From contig JAMLHF010000002.1 in the NCBI GenBank assembly GCA_023957275.1, forward strand, positions 84,888-148,887: a DNA stretch of 64,000 bases, written 5' to 3'. The notes beneath the pieces were generated by a model, which made no database searches, was not told the DNA's origin, and worked only from the letters and a program-made list of their open reading frames with translations. The translations under genes and the position numbers were made by a program. Below are positions 45,283 to 54,817 of this stretch, piece by piece (position 1 is the first letter of the stretch; each line of letters opens with the position of its first letter). This DNA comes from Lentimicrobium sp. (GTDB taxonomy: Bacteria > Bacteroidota > Bacteroidia > Bacteroidales > Lentimicrobiaceae).

Positions 45283-46695
45283 ATGAAAATTTTTCTATCC
45301 CCCTTAGTTCTCCTTTTTGCTGTTTACGCAACAGCCCAATCGCCGGAAGAATATCCCGGAAATTCCGTAAAGCTTCAAAGCCATCCAATTGTTTTGAACG
45401 AAAATGTAGAATTTTTCAGTGCCGATATCATTAATGTACTGCTGGCCACTAACCTTGGTGATATGCACAACGATGCACAGATTGCCGGCATGTATATCCT
45501 GAAAGATGAAACCGGGATATCCTTTTTCGAAAATATGCAGGAACTTTATAATTCCCCCGAATTCAGAAAAGCATTTCACACGAAAATAGAAACTTATGAA
45601 GATGCCGCACGCCTGAGTTCTTTCTTTCACTCCCTGTATAACGGGCTCTCGTTCGGCTACTACTTTTCAATTGCCGGCAAATGGTATTTCACTACTTCCG
45701 ACGGTGGATTTTTCGGTGCTGATGGCTTTGTAATTACCTGCTCAGAAAATGGTGTAATTGAAAACGTCGAAATGAAATACGATTTGAAGTTTGAAATGCC
45801 CGGGGAAGCCAAACGAAACGAAGATAAGCTTTATCAGGACCTTACAGGTTTTTCAATTCCGGCTAATGTAGAAGAAAAGGTAATGATGAAATTTAATGAG
45901 AAAGTTGATTATTCGTTGAGCACTTCGCCCGCGCCGGAATTCAGCCTGGGCAATATTGAAGTGCTCAATGGCGAACTAATGGTGACGGAAAAATTCTCCG
46001 ATATGGAAAGCGTTGGCACATATCCTTTCCTAATCATTAAAAACGGAGATGAATACATTCCGGTAGCGGGAAAAGACGACCTGCTGGAGAATGATTTGTA
46101 CTATGATGAATTAAAATCAAAATTTGCGCTCAGGACTGATGCCGATGCGCGGAATTTCAGATCATTCCTGGATAAACTAAGTGATGCCGGACCCGAAGTG
46201 AAATCGCATAAAAAAATAGCCGGTAATGCCTGGTTTTTTGCCAACAGCACAAGTTTCGATGACACTCTTGGGGTGCTTGTTCTCACCGATGAAAATGGTA
46301 AAATAAACGCAATTGCTTCAAACAGTCTTGCTACGAAAGAAAATATTTTAAGGTTGAAAATGAAAGATCCGGATTTTAAAGTCGATTATGAATTCAAATT
46401 GGTTTATCCTTCAGAAACCGAAATTGAAACTACGAATGATAAAGACATTGAAATAGAAATATCTTTTAACGAAGACCTTGTAAATGCCTCTGATGGCTGG
46501 ATTGCTACAATGGCAAATGGCAAACCTGTAGGTATTCTTGCAGCTTCAGACGGTTTAACATCACCTTTTGGTGATAAATTTCCCGCCAGTTATCTTGGCA
46601 AAGGCACGCACACCGTAGAATATGTTCTGATGAAACCGGGCGATGACTATGAAAATCCATTATCGAAAATCACAATAATGATTACCGTAAAATAA
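45283..46695 (+). CDS. Exported protein, function unknown
   Basis: 470 residues with signal peptide (MKIFLSPLVLLFAVYATAQ). Acidic, mixed alpha/beta body with no recognised enzyme motif; an internal similarity between residues about 80-160 and 285-350 (SFFHSLYNGLSFGYYFSIAGKWYFTTSDGG versus SFLDKLSDAGPEVKSHKKIAGNAWFFANSTS) suggests a duplicated domain. C-terminal ~80 residues are beta-rich and may be an Ig-like domain. No T9SS tail. Isolated gene. Confidence 0.75.
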   Translation: MKIFLSPLVLLFAVYATAQSPEEYPGNSVKLQSHPIVLNENVEFFSADIINVLLATNLGDMHNDAQIAGMYILKDETGISFFENMQELYNSPEFRKAFHTKIETYEDAARLSSFFHSLYNGLSFGYYFSIAGKWYFTTSDGGFFGADGFVITCSENGVIENVEMKYDLKFEMPGEAKRNEDKLYQDLTGFSIPANVEEKVMMKFNEKVDYSLSTSPAPEFSLGNIEVLNGELMVTEKFSDMESVGTYPFLIIKNGDEYIPVAGKDDLLENDLYYDELKSKFALRTDADARNFRSFLDKLSDAGPEVKSHKKIAGNAWFFANSTSFDDTLGVLVLTDENGKINAIASNSLATKENILRLKMKDPDFKVDYEFKLVYPSETEIETTNDKDIEIEISFNEDLVNASDGWIATMANGKPVGILAASDGLTSPFGDKFPASYLGKGTHTVEYVLMKPGDDYENPLSKITIMITVK

Positions 46696-47299
46696 TCCGG
46701 AAATGAGGAACATCCGTCAGGTAATGTCTTTTCTCTCATGTTGTGCCACGCGCATGGTGTCGCAAAAAGTAATGTCGGGGGAAAATAGTCCTGTTAATAT
46801 CCTTTCGGGAGATTAAAAAAAGCGCCGGAGAATTTTACCTTTCCCGGCTTTGCAAGCATGGGGGTAAGGGCGTTGAAGGGTATGCATATGCCAACAAATG
46901 CCAGAGAACTTAACTCAACGATTATGATTGTAGCTTCCTTTCGCAAAAACAGCATGACAGGGTGCAATCATTGCCTTTCTTCTGCATTATTCTGGCTTCA
47001 CTTTTATTACTTTGGGCATATCGGGTGTTTTCTTATAAAGTAAGGCGTGATTATCATGGCCGGAACCGGCTAAACGCGTTTATATCGGGCATGCATTTCT
47101 GCTGATACGATAATAAAATGTAGAATCGGATATCCCTTAGAATGTTAAAGTTAGAGACTGAATACTTCTGTGCCGGGGTGCATGCAGAGATATACCATTA
47201 TTGATTCCGGAAATACTTTACCAAAAGTGCGCTTCAGATTTAAAACCAAACAATACTGATTTACTGGTGTTGTAAACATATTATTCTAATTTGTCTGAT
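46696..47299. other. Intergenic region with no gene seen
   Basis: 600 bp. A 61-codon frame at 46858-47043 looks random. A weak inverted repeat (GCCGG ... CCGGC) near 46823-46850 lies beside an A-run. Confidence 0.45.
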
Positions 47300-48004
47300 A
47301 TGAAAAATAATGAGAAAAGGCAGGGCGTCATTGCGGGCGTTTCGTTGATTGTAATGGCCATACTGGCGGGTTTTTCTTTTGGTTATGCGCATAGTTCGCT
47401 CGTAGTTGAATCGCCTGAGTTAACTTTAAAAAATCTATTTGAAAATAAGCCATTGTTTCTGGCAGAAATATCGGGGTGGAGTCTGATTTTTGTTGCTGAT
47501 CTGCTTGTGGCGATATCGCTGTACTTCTTTTTCAGAAATACCTCAAAGCAGGTTTCATTGATCACGGCTTTGATAAGAATTGCCTACACATTGTTATTGG
47601 GCGTTGCCATCGTGCAGTTGTTTAAAATAATCCCGGTTTTAAATTCGGAAAATGCGGTATCAGATGCACTTATGATTGCAAAAACATCTGAGCATCTGCA
47701 ACTTTTCGAAAAAATATGGTCTGTTGGTCTCATTGTATTTGGATTGCATCTGATCGGACTGGGATATTTATCGGTTAAGTCAGCATCAGTGCATGCATTA
47801 ATAGGCTATTTACTGTATTTCGGCGGATTCAGTTATACCCTGCTGCATAGTGCCCGTCAGCTGAATTTATCAGATCCGGGCCTGCTGAATTCGGTTGAGG
47901 GAGTTCTTGCTTTACCGATGGCACTTGCTGAAATGCTGCTTGCTATCTGGTTGATCTACAATGGAGTCCGGAAATCATCACTCAAAAGCAAATCCGGGGT
48001 ATGA
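47300..48004 (+). CDS. DUF4386 family membrane protein
   Basis: 234 residues from ATG 47300 (TTG at 47291 rejected). About six transmembrane segments; residues about 8-30, 50-72, 80-105, 137-160, 165-185, 200-225. Layout and blocks such as AEISGWSLIFVADLLVAISLYFFF match DUF4386. Function unknown. Its stop overlaps the ATG of the next gene (ATGA), so it is translationally coupled to a serine hydrolase. Confidence 0.85.
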   Translation: MKNNEKRQGVIAGVSLIVMAILAGFSFGYAHSSLVVESPELTLKNLFENKPLFLAEISGWSLIFVADLLVAISLYFFFRNTSKQVSLITALIRIAYTLLLGVAIVQLFKIIPVLNSENAVSDALMIAKTSEHLQLFEKIWSVGLIVFGLHLIGLGYLSVKSASVHALIGYLLYFGGFSYTLLHSARQLNLSDPGLLNSVEGVLALPMALAEMLLAIWLIYNGVRKSSLKSKSGV

Positions 48005-49212
48005 AAAAAGCCGTTAAAATCATTGTCCTGACACCCGTTGTTCTTCTGATACTTTTACTTGCAGGATTAGCGGTGAAATATTCTCCGGTCTACCTCTACC
48101 GTCTTATTACCCAGAATGTAGCTGATGTTTACGATTATCAACGTTATCATAACAGAACTATAAAGGCTGCTGATCGTACATTTCAGTTCCCTGAAGCCAG
48201 GGACACGGCTTATGTGGAAGGTTTATTCAGCGACAGGGTTACTGCTTCCGGTTTTAAAGCCTTTGATGAATGGGCGGAGAAGTCGCAGACCACAGCCCTG
48301 ATTTTTATCCGGAGGGATACCGTTATATATGAGAAATACTTCAACGGTTTCGGCAGGGACTCCTATTTTCATTCACAGTCCATGGCGAAATCGTTTATTT
48401 CCTTTTTAATCGGCGCAGCCATTGATGATGGCATAATTTCAAGCGTTGATGATGCCATGACTAAGTATATTCCGGAGCTTTTGCAAAGAGATACGGGATT
48501 TGGAAAAATTACAATCAGGAATTTATTGGAAATGAGGTCGGGACTTGCCTACAATACCGGATATATTCCGGGGACTTATATTCATGCGCCCTGGCATGAT
48601 GAGGCGGTAGGCTATTACCATCCGGATGTCAGGAAGCTTTTGCTTAAAAGGGTTAAACCTGCTGCGGAGCCGGGCGGTGCTTTTCAATACTGCAACTACA
48701 ATACCAGTTATCTGGGACTGATCATTGAGAGGGCTGCCGGCATCACAGTTTCGGAATACCTTGAAAAGAAATTATGGTCAGAAATCATGGAATACGATGC
48801 TTTGTTTTCGGTCGACAGTGAAAAGGCGGGATTTGAATATATGCCCAGCCGGTTAATAGCAAGAGCAATTGATTATGCAAGATTCGGGCGGCTGTTTCTG
48901 AACAATGGCAACTGGGACGGGAAGCAGATTATCTCTTCCGGCTGGGTGGAAGAATCAACGCGGGAGGATAAATCGGTTCCCCGCGAAATATACCCGGAGT
49001 GGTTCGGAGATGGATGTAAAAAGGTTTACTACAGTTATCATTGGTGGGGGCATGCAAATTGCGACTCCACATTCCAGTTTACTGCTTCCGGAAATCTGGG
49101 ACAGAATATTTATGTAATCCCGGACAAGGAGGTGATCATTGTGCATTGTGGAAACTCGCTGGAACATTACGGGGACTTTGATTTATGGCATGTTGCTGAG
49201 CAACTGCAGTAA
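48001..49212 (+). CDS. Class C beta-lactamase-like serine hydrolase
   Basis: 403 residues. N-terminal membrane anchor or uncleaved signal (IIVLTPVVLLILLLAGLAV). Beta-lactamase/penicillin-binding fold with nucleophile in SMAKS (Ser127-x-x-Lys130), second motif YCN in FQYCNYNTSYLG and a C-terminal HCGNS in place of the KTG/HxG motif. Members act as esterases, amidases or D-aminopeptidases more often than as lactamases. Coupled to the DUF4386 gene and followed by a second serine hydrolase 39 bp downstream (to ATG 49252). Confidence 0.9.
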   Translation: MKKAVKIIVLTPVVLLILLLAGLAVKYSPVYLYRLITQNVADVYDYQRYHNRTIKAADRTFQFPEARDTAYVEGLFSDRVTASGFKAFDEWAEKSQTTALIFIRRDTVIYEKYFNGFGRDSYFHSQSMAKSFISFLIGAAIDDGIISSVDDAMTKYIPELLQRDTGFGKITIRNLLEMRSGLAYNTGYIPGTYIHAPWHDEAVGYYHPDVRKLLLKRVKPAAEPGGAFQYCNYNTSYLGLIIERAAGITVSEYLEKKLWSEIMEYDALFSVDSEKAGFEYMPSRLIARAIDYARFGRLFLNNGNWDGKQIISSGWVEESTREDKSVPREIYPEWFGDGCKKVYYSYHWWGHANCDSTFQFTASGNLGQNIYVIPDKEVIIVHCGNSLEHYGDFDLWHVAEQLQ

Positions 49213-49251
49213 TTTTGGAGTATCGTATAATTGAATCAACGGATGCGTTTT

Positions 49252-50970
49252 ATGAAAACACTGATAATCTTAATTTCTACAGTAGTACTTGTAAATTCAT
49301 GCCGTAACAACCCAAAAGAGTGGGGTGGCCCGGTGCTGGTGCATCCACGCGATCAGCTAACGGTTGAGCAGTTGCTCGGAGACAGCAGTCTTGCCTTTTT
49401 TGATATGAGTTATTTTGCAGAACCAGACTGGTCAGTTCCCGCCAGCACCGGTTTTTCAGGCACCATCCTGCTGGAAGATACCAGGATAAATTTTTTCAAG
49501 CAAAAAGCCTATTACCCCGGAGAAAATCTCTTTCCAAAGCTGCAACTGGATTTCATCACACATCAGGGAGTGCTGATCCCACTCCGGAAAGACCGGATCA
49601 TAACAAGGTTCCAAAGCGATAGTTACTGGGATGTGGTTGTAGGGGCCGGAAAAGTTTGGCATGAGCCGGAAGACGGAGAATGGAATCGCGCTTCATTTCC
49701 GCTTACGCTGACAGACAGGTGGGTGGGGCAAGCCAGAAATTGCGTGGCCGCCTTTGTTTATAAACCGGATACGATAAGCAATATCTGCCTGCAATGCAGT
49801 CAGGAAACGGCGGATATAGATGATATGCAGCTGGGCGATATCAACGGCATGCTCCCTGCCGGATTTGAGCCGAAACGATATGTTGATTCAGCGCAGATTG
49901 TTGAACGACATAAATCTTCAGTAGCAGGAAGAATTCCGGTTCATCCGCTTTCCGAAATCGATGAAGATAATATGATTGCAAGGCATTTTGACATAATGAT
50001 TCACTCGAATGCACCCACCAGCCTGGGGGCTGTATTCATGAACAATAAGCTATACCTGCACCCGCCTTCAACCCGGCACGGACCGTATCCTTATCCTGAT
50101 GAAATGCGTCATGGTTTGTATTCTGTTACCAAGAGCCTTGCCGGTGCATTGGCGCTGATGTATCTTGAAGAGCGATATGAAGAAGATGTATTCGGTGCGT
50201 TGATTACAGATTATGTGCCGGCATTGGCCACACATGCCGGATGGCAGGGGGTGACATTCTCGCACACGCTGAATATGGTTACCGGAACAGCCGGAGGCGA
50301 AGATGCTGAACGCTTGTATAGCACCTTAATAGTTGCCGAAACGGCAGAAGAGGCCATCCGTAATATCGCCGGCCTTGGCGACGCTCCCGAACCTCCGGGC
50401 CGGAAGTTTAATTACGCATCTACCAATCTTTTTGTGCTGTCATACGCCATGCAAAAGTTTGTTGAAAAAAAAGAAGGCAGGAACGTTAATTACTGGGATC
50501 TGGTTCATGACAATGTATTGGGGCCAATCGGAGCGGAACATTTCACGGTTTTGCACACATTGGAAAAAGATGAAGAGTCTGCAATTCCCCTGCTGGCGTA
50601 TGGAGCATTACCCACCATTGATGAAGCTGTGAAAATCGCTTTGTTGTTTGCCAATTATGGGAAACATGGAGAAAAACAGATTTTGCACGAAAATAGGGTA
50701 AAGGAGGTTTTTGGACAGACGCCCTGGAAAGGATACAGCACTGACAATGATTACCGCGGAACTGGCTACCGGCATGCATTCTGGTCTAAAGAGATTAAAA
50801 CAAAGGCAAGGCAAGGAAAAATAATGGTCACCTTTATGCTGGGGTTTGGAGAAAACTATATTGTATTTTTATCCGACAACACTGTTATTTTCAGATTCTT
50901 AGATGAGCATGATCTGGATATTGACGAATTGATAAAAGATGTGGTGACCCTGAAGTCCCCGGTTCCATAG
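49252..50970 (+). CDS. Serine hydrolase lipoprotein, beta-lactamase-like
   Basis: 572 residues from ATG 49252; in-frame TTG 49231 and ATG 49243 upstream are alternatives. Lipobox LVNSC, acylated Cys17. A ~220-residue N-terminal region without recognised family precedes the lactamase-like domain, with SVTKSLAGAL (nucleophile Ser-x-x-Lys) and NYASTNLFVL (YxN). Likely acts in the periplasm or on the surface. Second of two adjacent serine hydrolases, of different length, so not a recent duplication. Confidence 0.85.
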   Translation: MKTLIILISTVVLVNSCRNNPKEWGGPVLVHPRDQLTVEQLLGDSSLAFFDMSYFAEPDWSVPASTGFSGTILLEDTRINFFKQKAYYPGENLFPKLQLDFITHQGVLIPLRKDRIITRFQSDSYWDVVVGAGKVWHEPEDGEWNRASFPLTLTDRWVGQARNCVAAFVYKPDTISNICLQCSQETADIDDMQLGDINGMLPAGFEPKRYVDSAQIVERHKSSVAGRIPVHPLSEIDEDNMIARHFDIMIHSNAPTSLGAVFMNNKLYLHPPSTRHGPYPYPDEMRHGLYSVTKSLAGALALMYLEERYEEDVFGALITDYVPALATHAGWQGVTFSHTLNMVTGTAGGEDAERLYSTLIVAETAEEAIRNIAGLGDAPEPPGRKFNYASTNLFVLSYAMQKFVEKKEGRNVNYWDLVHDNVLGPIGAEHFTVLHTLEKDEESAIPLLAYGALPTIDEAVKIALLFANYGKHGEKQILHENRVKEVFGQTPWKGYSTDNDYRGTGYRHAFWSKEIKTKARQGKIMVTFMLGFGENYIVFLSDNTVIFRFLDEHDLDIDELIKDVVTLKSPVP

Positions 50971-51180
50971 CCACAGATGCAGGCAGATGCTTATTTGGCA
51001 TCATCACGGGTTATGTTGCTGAAAATGTTTTATTGTGAACCTCCGGGTGGTATAATCCTGAACCAGGGCCTGAATGTAGCAGAAATATACCGGCTTATTG
51101 CTCAATCCGGAATGCATGGTATATAAACGCTTCGGGATCCGGCCCGGTAGCAGTGAACTAATTAATACTTTACCCATCGA

Positions 51181-52338
51181 ATGAAAACTAAAATATTTTT
51201 TTTACTTGTATTTATTTTCTCTGCATCAATCATACCGGCGCAGGAAACGGATACGCTTTCGTTTTATTCGGAGGCATTTGGTGAACAAAGGACCGTGTAC
51301 ATCCACAAGCCCGGTTTTTACAAGTACAAATCCGGTTCCGTTAAGCTTCCCGTGATTTTCTTGCTTGATGGTCAGCATGAGTGGTTTATCAATCCCATAC
51401 TCTCTGACATTAAGTATTTACAGTACACCCACGAAATCCCGAATGCACTGGTTGTGGTTGTTCCGCATAAAAACCGGAACGATGAATGCGGGTTTTCCGG
51501 ACTGCAACCGGGCATGCCGTTGGATATCTTTATCACGGAAGAACTTACCCGGGCGTTGACAAAGTACAACCCCGGCGAAATCAGGATTATTGCCGGGCAC
51601 TCATTTTCAGCCTCTTTCGCGCTATATTCCTGGTTCATGCATCCCGGCTTTTATACTGCCGTGATGGCACATACGCCACTCCATGAACTTGAATCGCTGG
51701 TGGAGGCTCTCGGAAAAACCGGCCAGGCCGATAAAGACAGGATTTATATCAGTACAGGCGGCATTGCCGGTGAAAAGGATTATCATCACAGAAAAAAGTA
51801 TGATCAGTTAAAAAGCAGTCATCCTGACTTCTTTAGTGACATTGTTACCTTCGAAGCTGATTATTCCGCGCACAACGCGGTACCCATCGTGGCAACACCG
51901 GTTTTCCTGACCCGGATATTCGAAAGATTCAGGGGCAGGTATGCCGGAATCGCGAAGACAGATGATGAGTATAAGCTGATTGATATTCCCGAAACGGCTG
52001 AAGCGGAAATAGATAAAGTCCTCGAAGCTTCGGTTATTGGCGATTATTTTTATCCGCCCGGGATTGCGGAAATCAACGGCTTAGCCTCCCGCTACGCGTA
52101 TAATGGCTATAACAGTCAGGCGCTGGAAATCTACCGGCTGGGCATAACATACTATCCGGATTATTATGAGTTTTATCTCTCACTTTACGAACTGACATAC
52201 GGTCAGTATAGTGAACAAGCCCGGGAGTACCTGAGCCGGGCGGAATTCCTTTTAAAAACCGTTGAAACCGGATGGGACGGAAAAAATGCCCTGCTTGATG
52301 AGATCAGGATCGAAAAAGTTAAACATGGCTGGGAGTAA
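51181..52338 (+). CDS. Exported esterase-like alpha/beta hydrolase
   Basis: 385 residues; signal peptide ending IIPAQ. PF00756-like esterase core: LPVIFLLDGQHEW, IPNALVVVVPHKNR, nucleophile elbow AGHSFSASFALY and a late DYSAHNAVP His. The C-terminal ~110 residues are helical, TPR-like (YNGYNSQALEIYRLGITYYPDYYEFYLSL). Same architecture as cassette gene 1 at 32790. Iron-siderophore esterases belong to this family, but no siderophore genes are near. Confidence 0.85.
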   Translation: MKTKIFFLLVFIFSASIIPAQETDTLSFYSEAFGEQRTVYIHKPGFYKYKSGSVKLPVIFLLDGQHEWFINPILSDIKYLQYTHEIPNALVVVVPHKNRNDECGFSGLQPGMPLDIFITEELTRALTKYNPGEIRIIAGHSFSASFALYSWFMHPGFYTAVMAHTPLHELESLVEALGKTGQADKDRIYISTGGIAGEKDYHHRKKYDQLKSSHPDFFSDIVTFEADYSAHNAVPIVATPVFLTRIFERFRGRYAGIAKTDDEYKLIDIPETAEAEIDKVLEASVIGDYFYPPGIAEINGLASRYAYNGYNSQALEIYRLGITYYPDYYEFYLSLYELTYGQYSEQAREYLSRAEFLLKTVETGWDGKNALLDEIRIEKVKHGWE

Positions 52339-52357
52339 ACCGGCCGGTTGATTATCT

Positions 52358-53460
52358 GGCTTGAGGCGGGGGTCATCAGGCGCTGGCCAACACAGGGGCT
52401 TCAGCCCAAAAGGGCGCATAAGTTTATTTACACCCTGACATTAGAAAAATTCATTAAGCCCGGAAATACCCCTGTTCAGACTTTTCCCGGCTTTTCGGCT
52501 AAAGCCGGTTGGTTCGGTGGGTTGAATCTTCCCCGGGCTGAAGCCCGGAGTAAATAAAACTGATTTAACTTGCTAATCATCAGAATTCTGACGCCTGAAT
52601 ACGGACTTCGGCTTAATCAACGCAAGCATAGGTTATCTATATTTCACAGTTTCTGATGATGCTCAATTCCGGTTTATTACCCCCGGCTTGAGCCGGGGGT
52701 ATTGAAGAGCTGACAAACGTGGGGGCTTCAGCCCAAAAGACGGTAAAAGTTTATTTGCATCCCGGCAATAGTAAAAATTCGGCAAGCCCGGAAATTCCCC
52801 TGATCAGGCCTCTTCCGGATTTTCGGCTAAAGCCGGTTGGTTCGGGCATCAGCTTTTTCCCGGGGCTGAAGCCCGGAGTAAAGTAAACTGATTTAACTTG
52901 CTAATCATCAGAATTCTGACGCCTGAATACGGACTTCGGCTTAATCAACGCAAGCATAGGTTATCTATATTCCGCAGTTTCTGATGATGCTCAATTCCGG
53001 TTTATTACCCCCGGCTTGAGCCGGGGGTATTGAAGAGCTGACAAACGTGGGGGCTTCAGCCCAAAAGACGGCAAAAGATTATTTGCATCCCGGCATTAAT
53101 TAAATCCGGCAAGTCCGGAAACTCTCCTGTTCAGACTTCTCCCGGCTTTCCGGCTAAAGCCGGTTGGTTCGGGGGGCTGCATTTTTCCCGGGCTGAAGCC
53201 CGGCGTAAAGCAAACAGAATCTTCTGACGATTTATCTGAAATCTGACGTCTGAATACGGACTTCAGCTTACTCAGCGCAAGCTTAAGTTATCTATAGCCC
53301 GCAGTTACTGAAGATGCTCAATTCCGGTTTATAACCCCCGGCTTGAGCCGGGGGTATTGAAGAGCTGACAAACGTGGGGGCTTCAGCCCAAAAGACGGTA
53401 AAAGTTTATTTGCATCCAGGCATTAATAAAATCCGGCAAGCCCGGAAATTCCCCTGTTCA
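52358..53460 (+). repeat. Four tandem ~327-bp units rich in short palindromes
   Basis: Anchor GGCTTGAG(G/C)CGGGGGT recurs at 52358, 52685, 53013 and 53340, spacing 327-328 bp. Each unit has a CCCCCGGCT-TG-AGCCGGGGG hairpin (unit 1 diverged), a GGGGCTTCAGCCC hairpin, CCGGCTTTTCGGCTAAAGCCGG-type and CGGGCTGAAGCCCG hairpins. The unit 1 and unit 2 tails are almost identical for about 90 bp (52561-52650 and 52889-52978), so duplication is recent. Unit 4 is cut short near 53460. No coding capacity seen. Confidence 0.88.
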
Positions 53461-53554
53461 CATGACCTTTGTATTCCCGGTTTAAAGGATTAATTTTGCG
53501 TAACTTGAAATTAATAAAATTGCTATTGTTTGTTGAATATTTAAATCAAAGTAC

Positions 53555-54097
53555 ATGAAAAATTCGTTGGCTATTGCCCTGCTGGCCCTTATATTCGCAG
53601 CTTGTAAACAAGGATCAATAAAAAACAACGATATGACAGATCAATCGGCTCAAAACGGCAGCAATGCTGCTATTAACGATACCACACCGAAAGTTACCGG
53701 TATAGGCGGTATTTTCTTTTTTTCTGAGAATGTTGAGGAGACCAAAGCCTGGTATGCGGAAAACCTGGGGCTTGAAGTGAATGAGTGGGGCTCGAGTTTC
53801 GAATTCCGCAATGCCAACCGGCCGGAAGAAATCAACTATCTGCAGTGGAGTCCCTTTAAGCAGGGAAGCAGTTATTTTGAGCCCTCCAAAAAAGAGTTTA
53901 TGGTCAATTACCGGGTGCAGAACATCGAAGGCCTGGTGGAAAAGCTCCGGCAAAAAGGCGTCACCATTCTCGATACCATAGAAACCTATGATTACGGTAA
54001 ATTTGTCCATATCATGGATGCCGACGGTAACAAGCTGGAGTTGTGGGAGCCGGTCGACAGCGTTTTTACCGCCATGGGCCTGAAAACCACCAAATAG
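53555..54097 (+). CDS. VOC (glyoxalase-like) lipoprotein
   Basis: 180 residues; lipobox FAAC, acylated Cys17. Single vicinal-oxygen-chelate domain: GIGGIFFFSENVEETKAWYAENLGLEVNEWG near residues 50-80 and the C-terminal VHIMDADGNKLELWEP with the metal-ligand Glu. A periplasmic lipid-anchored VOC protein is unusual since most are cytosolic. First of a short run with YdeI-like and PhnB-like genes. A GC-rich hairpin follows the stop (about 54097-54125) without a T-run. Confidence 0.85.
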   Translation: MKNSLAIALLALIFAACKQGSIKNNDMTDQSAQNGSNAAINDTTPKVTGIGGIFFFSENVEETKAWYAENLGLEVNEWGSSFEFRNANRPEEINYLQWSPFKQGSSYFEPSKKEFMVNYRVQNIEGLVEKLRQKGVTILDTIETYDYGKFVHIMDADGNKLELWEPVDSVFTAMGLKTTK

Positions 54098-54188
54098 CGC
54101 CGGCCCGGGCAGGCCGGTGCCTGAACAATTGGTAAACGCGTTGGTTTTATTTACCTGCGCATGATATTGCCTTTCAAATAATTCAATT

Positions 54189-54752
54189 ATGGAATACAAC
54201 GAACGATGGGCGGAAGAACTTTCGTTGCTGTCATCCGTCATTGCTAAAGCCCCGCTCGAAAAAGCAATCAAATGGGGGTCAGAGGTATACACATACAATG
54301 GAAAGAATGTTGTCAGCTATGGCGGTTTCAGGAACTTTTTTGCACTTTGGTTTTACAATGGCGTATTCCTTCAGGATAAGTACGGGGTGCTGATTGCCGC
54401 ATCAGAGGGAAAGACCAGATCGTTGCGTCAGTGGCGTTTCACCTCCCTGGCAGAAGTGGATGAAAAACGCATTCTTGAATACATAACCGAAGCTATTGAA
54501 GTTGAAAAGAAAGGCCTGAAAATAAAGCCTGAGAAGTTTCAGGCGATGGCACCGTCGCCGTTGCTTGCCGGTGCCCTCAAAGCCGATGGAAATCTGCAGG
54601 CTGCATTCAGTAAGTTAAGCCCGGGAAAGCAGAAGGAATATATACTCTATCTGGATGAACCAAAGCAGGAAAACACCAAAGTCAGCCGGCTGGAGAAAAT
54701 AATTCCGATGATTCTTCAGGGAGTGGGTTTACACGATAAATACAAAAAGTAG
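54189..54752 (+). CDS. YdeI/DUF1801-like protein
   Basis: 187-residue cytoplasmic protein. N-terminal DUF1801-like part with IKWGSEVYTYNGKNVVSYGGFRNFFALWFYNG, and C-terminal YdeI-like part with ALKADGNLQAAFSKLSPGKQKEYILYLDEPKQENTKVSRLEKII. The family is common in Bacteroidota and of unknown function; often found near VOC genes as here. Confidence 0.85.
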   Translation: MEYNERWAEELSLLSSVIAKAPLEKAIKWGSEVYTYNGKNVVSYGGFRNFFALWFYNGVFLQDKYGVLIAASEGKTRSLRQWRFTSLAEVDEKRILEYITEAIEVEKKGLKIKPEKFQAMAPSPLLAGALKADGNLQAAFSKLSPGKQKEYILYLDEPKQENTKVSRLEKIIPMILQGVGLHDKYKK

Positions 54753-54817
54753 CGACAGATGAAACCCCTTGCCTTTCAAATTGTTATTAACCTTGTTGCA
54801 CAACTGATTTCCGGAAT

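Noticed and set aside
52348-52557. 69-codon frame in the tandem repeats
   Set aside because: Follows the palindromic repeat sequence and is not conserved in the other units.
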